From Zychaea mexicana (taxonomy: Eukaryota > Mucoromycota > Mucoromycetes > Mucorales > Lichtheimiaceae): DNA of 64,000 nt. The notes under the pieces are model-generated. The model was not told the origin of the DNA, made no database searches, and worked only from the letters and a program-made list of their open reading frames with translations. Numbering within the stretch: the first letter of the stretch is position 1; each line of letters starts with the position of its first letter. Where the stretch lies: NCBI RefSeq assembly GCF_025766255.1, contig NW_026516747.1:1-64000 (forward strand). Reading direction: 5' to 3'. This document shows, in pieces, positions 58,098 through 64,000 of the stretch. The translations under genes were made by a program, and so were the position numbers.

Positions 58098-58868
58098 GCG
58101 CAAATTCCACGACAACATCAGCATCACCAGCAACAACAACAACAACAGCAAATGGCTACACAGCAACAACAACAACAAGCTGTTGCAGCAGCAGTGGCAG
58201 CACAGCATCATCGTCGACATACCATCTCTGTCCCTGCCAGTGGCCCTGTAGCTGCTGCTGTTCCGCACCACCAGCATCACCACCCTCACCAGCATCACCA
58301 CCCTCACCAGCAACAGCATCATCATCAGCATCATCATCACCATCATGCTGCCACTGCTACTGCAATTGCACCACCCCTCACTCCAGCATATTCCGACGCT
58401 GCAGGAATGATGCAGCCCATGGATTATATTAATTATTCGGATTCCACCTCAAATGATACCATGATGAACATTGATACCGCCACTGCTGCTGCAGCAGCAT
58501 TGAACAACAACGTTATACACAAATTGGACGATACCACCACCACCACTACTACTAATGGTAATGACTATCTTGGATATTCCTCCCAAATACCTTCCACTGC
58601 TAGTACTACTCCTACAATGGGCGTAGTATCAGTTAGCGCGGAAAGCATTGCATCGACAACAACAACAACGGCTCCTACTACTAGCACGATGGATGCGAGC
58701 AGTATGATGATGGTAGATCCACCGACCAATGATGAAGCAACGGCAGCAATGATGAACGACTTGTTGATGAACGAACAATGGTCATCGTTATTGATGGGAT
58801 CCAATCCGAATGCTGCTTCCAACACTGGCTTTGAAGATCTGCAACGGAGCGAGGGCCATGTCATGTAA
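54046..58868 (+). CDS. Zn2Cys6 fungal-specific transcription factor, glutamine-rich (1435 residues)
   Basis: Nuclear transcription regulator. Exons 54046-54267, 54568-54910, 55022-55880 and 55985-58868 join in phase. The zinc cluster is Cys67, 70, 77, 83, 86 and 93 (ACDECRKRK, then VKCDGVQPCSKCRKSEIAC), split by intron 1. The linker PPKRGPPKQYIELLEARL leads into a dimerisation-type helix. The fungal-specific middle domain spans about residues 310-620 (YFTHVHKYVPMIHNPYFYKQ, then YDLMMSIEQGREPYF across intron 3). The C-terminal 800 residues are low-complexity with long Gln runs (57278-57336, 58030-58097), His-rich and Thr/Ser runs, typical of activation regions. Intron 2 (54911-55021) is 111 bp, open and in frame, so its removal is my choice. 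The target is unknown; the class resembles XlnR-type regulators. Confidence 0.85.
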
Positions 58869-59267
58869 AAAAAAAAGAAAAAAGCAAAGAACTTATTAGA
58901 GAATTATATCACAACTCCTCCTTCCCCACTAACCCCCAAAGCATCATATCCACAAACACACACTTGTCCACACTCTATACATCATCCGCACACATGTTAT
59001 TTACAAACACACACACTCACACCGAACAAACAAACCAATTTGTAGCAGTACATTACATCATCTTCTTTTCTTCTTGTTTCTATTCTGTAGTTCCGCCTTT
59101 TCTTTTGTTGTGCCGATACCCTGCCTCTTTTCTCACGTGTACTCTCTCTCTTTTTCTCTCTCTGTCTCTCCACGCACAATAAGGACCAGCAATCAACAAA
59201 CACATATCAACCGTCTTTTTGCCTTGTACGTACACACAACACAACACAGCAGACTGTTTTTATTTCT

Positions 59268-59326
59268 TCAAGGTGCTGGAGCTTGATACAACGGTAACGG
59301 TTCTTCCATCCCTACATTTATACATA

Positions 59327-59374
<48 letters not shown>

Positions 59375-60212
59375 TACGCATTATGTTTTTTCTATGTTTT
59401 TAGTTTAAGCCCTCTTATTTCCTTCTCATCACCCCTTCTTAACCTCTCTCTCTCTCTCTCTCCACAAAAACACACAAAACAGTTGTTTTCCCCGCTTTTA
59501 CCTCCTGTAACGACCCTCTCCATCAAGTTACGATAAACTGTTGTAAACTCAATAGCACCTATCCACGAAAAAAAGAGAATCTCTCAGTTTCACAACACAC
59601 ACTCTCTATATATATATATCATGACATACACAAAAAGAAAAGAGAAAAGGCATCGATATAAAGTGTGTATTTTACCTCCTTCTGTGAATGTGAGTGTGAG
59701 TGTTGTAGGTCGTTGTAATCCACCTCCTGGTGTAGGTACAACTGTGCCGTTAATATAATTCGCTGAAAACCAAGGTTGTTCCAACTTCCAGTTTTTGAAG
59801 CTTGTCAATGGTATATTCAATGTACGGAACGATCCTGACTCGGCAATCACCACAATCTACTCTCACCATTGTACAAAAATAATGTCGATCATCTTTTCAT
59901 CGTTACTTTTTTATTGTGGCTGCCGAGGTTAGCTGTGCAATATTCTTTACCCGTTGATTAGAGATCCACACGCGACCTTTGGCTTCCCAACGAGAAGAAG
60001 ACTGGCTATAGGAAGTAGTAGTAGTAGTAGTAAGGACCGTTTGTTTGATATCAGCATTTTAAACCAATTGCGAAGGGGAAACGACTTTACTCTTCAAGTA
60101 CTGCTTTAATTTTATCTTGAGCATAAAGGCGACCTTGTTCGCCAGGAAGTAGAACTGGATCACCGCCGCTGTCCTCGCCATTCGACGTGAGCATTGCCCA
60201 GTTCAAGCTCAT
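59268..60212 (-). CDS. WBP2-like GRAM-domain protein (UPF0664 type)
   Basis: Five exons on the minus strand (60212-60091, 60005-59951, 59856-59676, 59558-59502, 59311-59268) join in phase to 152 residues, the usual size for this small fungal family. It starts MSLNWAMLTSNGEDSGGDP. The GRAM-type core covers RGRVWISNQR equivalents (EAKGRVWISNQRIVVIAESG), LNIPLTSFKNWKLEQPWFSA (the QPWF hallmark of WBP2), VVPTPGGGLQRPTTLTLTF and EGGAIEFTTVYRNLMERV. It ends EEPLPLYQAPAP, a LPxY motif of the kind bound by WW domains. Relatives are animal WBP2 and the S. pombe stress-induced UPF0664 protein. Probable role: adaptor for WW-domain proteins such as a Nedd4/Rsp5 ligase. That role is inferred from the motif. 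Confidence 0.85.
59329..59370. repeat. (CA)n(TA)n microsatellite inside last intron of WBP2-like gene
   Basis: CA repeats followed by about 14 TA repeats, lying between exons 5 and 4 of the minus-strand WBP2-like gene. (TC)n follows at 59444-59461. Confidence 0.85.
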
Positions 60213-60888
60213 TCTGTGATTATATCAGGTATATATATATATACAAACAAAGAGAGAGAGAGAGAGAGAAAGAAGTCATGTTCGTTATGACCGTTGCCTT
60301 TGCTCCTTCCCGCCCCCCACATTGTAATCTGGTCAGCTGACTGACCTCGTTCTATTTCAGGCAGTTTCCAAACATGCATGCAGAAAGTGATAACAGCAAA
60401 TTCATGGATCAAACGATTTTGAAAGTATGATCAGCATCAGTTGTAATTTTGAACGACTTGCGCGCCCGCGTGCGTTGAGTAACAGTACATACGTCATCTC
60501 TGTGCGCAGTATGCGATAAACAGTTATGAAATATAAACATGTATCGTCATGTTTCCATATTATTTGGGACAAACGACATACGAATGGGGGTATTATCAGA
60601 GCCTATCACTGCGTCAGCGTACGCACTTCCAGGCAGTAGTAGTATAACAATTTGTCCGGCGCAAGCGGATAGAGTGTGTTTTTGGGGACGGGATGACAGA
60701 CTCCAGAATCCCTCAATAAGCCTAATCTACAACGTATTATGGGTAGTATAAACATCTTTCTGAAACAAGTGCTATACGATTATTACAGTGGTGTCCTTTT
60801 TCTTGAATTTCCAATCCGTTGAAAGCAGATCTTGCTGGCTTGAGTGGTCTGTATTTTTGGTATTGATGCCTTGGTGAAAGGCTTGGCC
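60213..60888. other. Intergenic, no supported gene
   Basis: Upstream of the WBP2-like start. Contains TA and GA tracts at 60230-60270 and a GC-rich patch near 60460. No exon or RNA gene supported. Confidence 0.5.
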
Positions 60889-61289
60889 GGCATGACCGAT
60901 ATGAGTTAAAAGTTAACACAAATGAACTTAGCAGTGAGGATGAAAGGACAGGCTGGCATGAAAATGAAAGCAACCTGTGCGCACACCTTGACCAACGACT
61001 GATAAAAGCTGGTGTATGTACCAAAGTCTTGAAGAAGAAAGAGTGACCATCCCTTAGAGCAGCATCTAGCACGGCAGAATGATGACGGTAGCAACTTATA
61101 AAAGAATAAGCGCATACTTTTTCCAATCACCAAGGTGTCAGACTTGGAAAAGAGATCCAGTCAAGAAAACCCAAGGTATGCAATATAAAAGCCTTGTAAG
61201 CCATGAAAAAAAAAAGAAAACAGAAAGGCCATCATCAAAGCTGACGTACTCTCTCCGATCACGATCATCACCACCACCATCCCGTTCTC
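60889..61289. repeat. ~400-bp direct repeat, left copy
   Basis: Starts GGCATGACCGATATGAGTTA and matches 63612-64000 at roughly 95 percent. The main difference is 11 bases (near 61099) missing in the other copy. Frames on both strands differ between copies, which argues against coding. It continues unbroken to the window edge in the right copy, so the full length is unknown. A frame at 61079-61528 starts inside it and runs into unique sequence (basic, with REALKTYCRRKHGHLAKKKK); I do not support it as a gene. Confidence 0.85.
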
Positions 61290-61701
61290 AACACGAACCA
61301 GCAGAAGCACAACACTCACCCTCATTTCTTTATGTCAGCAGAGAAGCACTGAAGACTTATTGTAGGCGAAAGCATGGCCATTTGGCGAAAAAAAAAAAAC
61401 CAGAGAAACCAAAACGAAAATGTGACCGTCTCGCATTAAGAGATCCACCAAACATTGCCATCTACGCAAAAAACCATGCTTCTCAATGGAACGTATTAAA
61501 TTATATATGTTCTTTGCGCCTCTCCTGATTTATATACCCTTTGAGTATACACAAAAGCCAGTGACAAATCCTATACTATGTGTATTTTAAAGGAAAAAGT
61601 TGTTGAACACAATAAGATATATGTACATAGATGCAGGATGACTTGGGATGAACAGCTAACCACCTTCATTGATTAAAACCACGAAAAGTATCAGTAATCC
61701 A

Positions 61702-63355
61702 CTAATTCATTGTTTCCACGGTACGGATTTGCGGCCGCTTTCTTTCCAAGTCGGTCCAGCCGGTATAATCGACAGCATCCACATAGAGTTCGTCACCATC
61801 GTCATCGTCATCGTCGCTAATAATGGTGATATCGTTGCTGTTGTTGTTGTTGTTGTTGTTCGTTCGATGAACGCCAGGATTGGCATGAGCATCTGGTGGT
61901 TTTACATCAGCCTGAATTGAAGCAGGTCCGGAGGACACTGTTGTTTGTACATATGTGGCAGTAGGAGATGGCTGCATACCTGAAGAAGGTGATTCTCGTT
62001 GCTGTGATTGTGGTAGCTGTGATAACAGTTGCTGTAATTGCATATCAGAAGGTACTAGCAGTTGCTGTTGCTGTTGCAAATATGTGTTGGAAAATATCGA
62101 TTGTTGTTGTTGTTGTTGTAGATATGAGGTACTGCTAGCGCCTTGCATTAGGCTGGCATGCTCATTTAGTTGTTGCATCTCTTGTTCATCATATGCCTTG
62201 GCCAGTTCAGCGTCAGCAGTTACTTCACTATCCATAAATAATAGAAAAAAGCAATGGCAAGAAACAATAAGATCATTTATGCTTACTTACAATAGCTGCA
62301 AGTACGGATGTACAAGCAACTTTGTACATGTCCAAAAACATACCGTGCTTTTCGTTCTTTACGAGCAAGCCTAAATGCAGCAGGATACAACAGCGCTTTG
62401 ATCTCTGTATTCGACTTGATAAGAAAATAACGGTATGAGTGGCAATTGCTTGTTTCATCCAAGAGCAAAAAAAAAAAGATCCAATACGCTACCGTGAATG
62501 CGCCAAAGAGGGTAATGTTTTTTTCACTCAGCAATTGATTGATCTCAAGGTGTATACAATTTATGATTTCCTGCCCCTTCCTCGATGGCTTGATTCGCTT
62601 TTCTGGGTCTTTTAAAACTTTAATTTCCCAAAGACGATGCATTGATTAATAGCTGTACATACGTAATATCCTTTTGAAAGAGTGATACGGTGTCCGTGAA
62701 CTAATAACTTACATCTGTATACTTTTTCACAGCGCGTAACCACTGTAACATTGAGATTGTTGGGACACCTTTCGATAAAACGTTTGATACCCTTTAAATG
62801 TTTGAAAAAGAGCAAATACGTTTAAATATAGAGTGATCATTCTCATTTTTTGATATATGATATACTTGCCTCCAGCTCAATACACAGGGAGTTTGCAGAA
62901 GTGCCAAATAGACTGCCAGAGACGTTCGGGAGTTCCTTGTTGTTGCACACAACGCCGTATCCACCAAAGGGAATGCCTTCGAATTTGGTCGGATCTTGAG
63001 AAGCAGAAACAGCAATCACAGCTAAATGTCCAAGAGCCTACACTCCCGTATTGGTTTAGTTTCATTAATGTTACGAAAATGCGTTTTTTATTTTTTTTTC
63101 CTACAAACATACCTGCTTTTTACTCAACGGAGCTGACAGTAGGCGTCACACGTTAGTTGTGATTGCGATTCCCGGCATATAGAGTAGTTTTTCAAAAAAT
63201 AAATGAGTACAGTGACGACAAGGTTGAGATCAAGGACACCTCGTCAAGATGCATAACTGGCTCCGATCCATCGCTGAAAACAAACAAAAGAGAAGATTAA
63301 ACTCACTTGTAGCAGAAAAATCAACTTTTCTTGCTGTTTTCTTTGTTCGAGCCAT
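61702..63355 (-). CDS. RNase H-fold-like protein with histone-H3-like N-terminus
   Basis: Seven exons on the minus strand join in phase to 345 residues: 63355-63307, 63132-63113, 63037-62870, 62791-62713, 62617-62493, 62414-62344 and 62227-61702. Intron 3 uses a GC donor (GAG|GCAAGT). The N-terminus MARTKKTARK equals the first ten residues of histone H3 except Lys for Gln5. Residues about 24-145 resemble an RNase H fold: GHLAVIAVSAS, FGGYGVVCNNKELPNVSG, SLCIELEGIKRFIE (Glu kept) and VTVVTRCEKVYRFL. Here TRC stands where TDS is expected, so catalysis is doubtful. RKGQEIINCIHLEINQLL follows. The C-terminal part is Gln-rich and ends with ITIISDDDDDD, a SUMO-interaction-like motif. Function unknown; chromatin or nucleic-acid binding is my inference. 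Confidence 0.65.
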
Positions 63356-63611
63356 TGATTTATTTGTAATGTTTAAGAAACCAGAGAAGGGGGAAGAGCT
63401 TTGAACAAAATGACAGAGGTTGACCCGTTTCAACTGAGTTTTAAATCCACGACCCTACATGCAGCTCGCCAATCGTGTGGAGATGCTGTTCCTAACTTTT
63501 TTCAGTCCCTATGGCTATATGTACAGCGCTCTCAGCAGCTTGTTGTACGTACAGACTCTCTTGGCAGTGGAGAACAGTGCTTACAGAAAAGAAACGAGAA
63601 GAGCCTTTAGA
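63356..63611. other. Upstream region of the RNase H-like gene
   Basis: 256 bp between the start codon at 63355 and the right copy of the direct repeat. It should contain the gene's promoter. No specific element recognised. Confidence 0.4.
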
Positions 63612-64000
63612 GGCATGACCGATATGAGTTAAAAGTTAACACAAATGAAATTAGCAGTGAGGATCAAAGGACAGGCTGGCATGAAAATGAAAGCAACCTG
63701 TGCGCACACCTTGACCAACGACTGATAAAAGCTGGTGTATGTACCAAAGTCTTGAAGAAGAAAGAGTGACCATCCCTTAGAGCAGCATCTAGCACGGCAG
63801 AATGATGACGGTAGCAACTTAGCGCATACCTTTTTCAATCACCAAGGCGTCAGACTTGGAAAAGAGAACCAGTCAAGAATACCCAAGGTATGCAATATAA
63901 AAGTCTTGTAAGCCATGAAAAAAAAAGAAAACAGAAAGGCCATCATCAAAGCTGACGTACTCTCTCCAATCACGATCATCACCACCACCATCCCGTTCTC
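63612..64000. repeat. ~400-bp direct repeat, right copy (cut by window end)
   Basis: Second copy of 60889-61289, in the same orientation, 2.7 kb away. The two copies flank the RNase H-like gene. Truncated by the window boundary. Confidence 0.85.

Noticed and set aside
57014..58346. Several minus-strand frames with poly-Val, poly-Leu or poly-Cys
   Set aside because: Antisense shadows of Gln-, His- and Thr-coding repeats of the Zn2Cys6 factor.
61079..61528. 149-residue open frame, basic
   Set aside because: It starts inside the direct repeat, is not preserved in the other repeat copy because of an 11-base difference, and shows no recognised motif.
63230..63433. Histone H3 gene fragment
   Set aside because: Only the first ten residues match H3. 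No histone-fold sequence follows on either strand, and splicing joins it to the RNase H-like exons.

Overview
The window is nuclear DNA of a filamentous fungus, most likely a Mucoromycota (Mucorales-type) genome. The support is numerous short GT-AG introns of about 50-175 bp, AT-rich intergenic DNA, glutamine-, serine- and asparagine-rich regulators coded by long microsatellites, a Zn2Cys6 factor and an Nrg1-like factor, and multicopy gene families of unknown function that I associate with Mucoromycota. The species cannot be read from the sequence.

Left part, 1-39.2 kb, is a degenerate tandem array with nested transposons. A unit of about 14.84 kb is repeated at high identity: partial at 1-3453, complete at 3454-18294, partial at 18295-39179. 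In order a unit carries an ISXO2/Merlin-like transposase remnant, a fragment of a spliced gene, a 22-bp minisatellite, a multi-exon gene with a PD-(D/E)XK-like motif, a ubiquitin-protease-like gene, a pair of 255-bp direct repeats, a LINE remnant, and exons 1-6 of a second gene with an RPD...EVK motif. The unit boundary falls at the end of exon 6 of that last gene. Only the rightmost copy (38221-39883) runs on into exons 7-8.

One DDE transposon family (ends TGGTGCATACTG, TA target) is present twice. Inside the complete unit it is a 1.7-kb internally deleted copy (11225-12914). In the third unit it is a copy (26894-38196) broken by a 5'-truncated LINE (26910-28930, 12-bp target duplication) and by a 6.2-kb Tc1/IS630-like element (30536-36743, TA target, 226-bp inverted repeats). 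The 6.2-kb element is the most interesting object here. It carries a complete D34E transposase and four accessory small genes, three of which share a helix-turn-helix-like motif with the transposase.

Right part, 39.9-64 kb, is mostly single-copy: an Nrg1-like C2H2 regulator (minus, 43.3-44.7 kb), a serine-rich protein of unknown function (49.5-51.1 kb), a four-CBS-motif protein (51.4-53.3 kb), a 1435-residue Zn2Cys6 transcription factor (54.0-58.9 kb), a WBP2-like GRAM protein (minus, 59.3-60.2 kb), and a protein with a histone-H3-like N-terminus and an RNase H-like fold (minus, 61.7-63.4 kb). The last gene sits between two copies of a repeat of at least 390 bp. The stretches 39.9-43.3 and 44.7-49.5 kb contain nothing I can support as a gene.

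Exon boundaries were inferred by eye from splice signals and reading-frame continuity. No database search was run, so family assignments are recognition of motifs.
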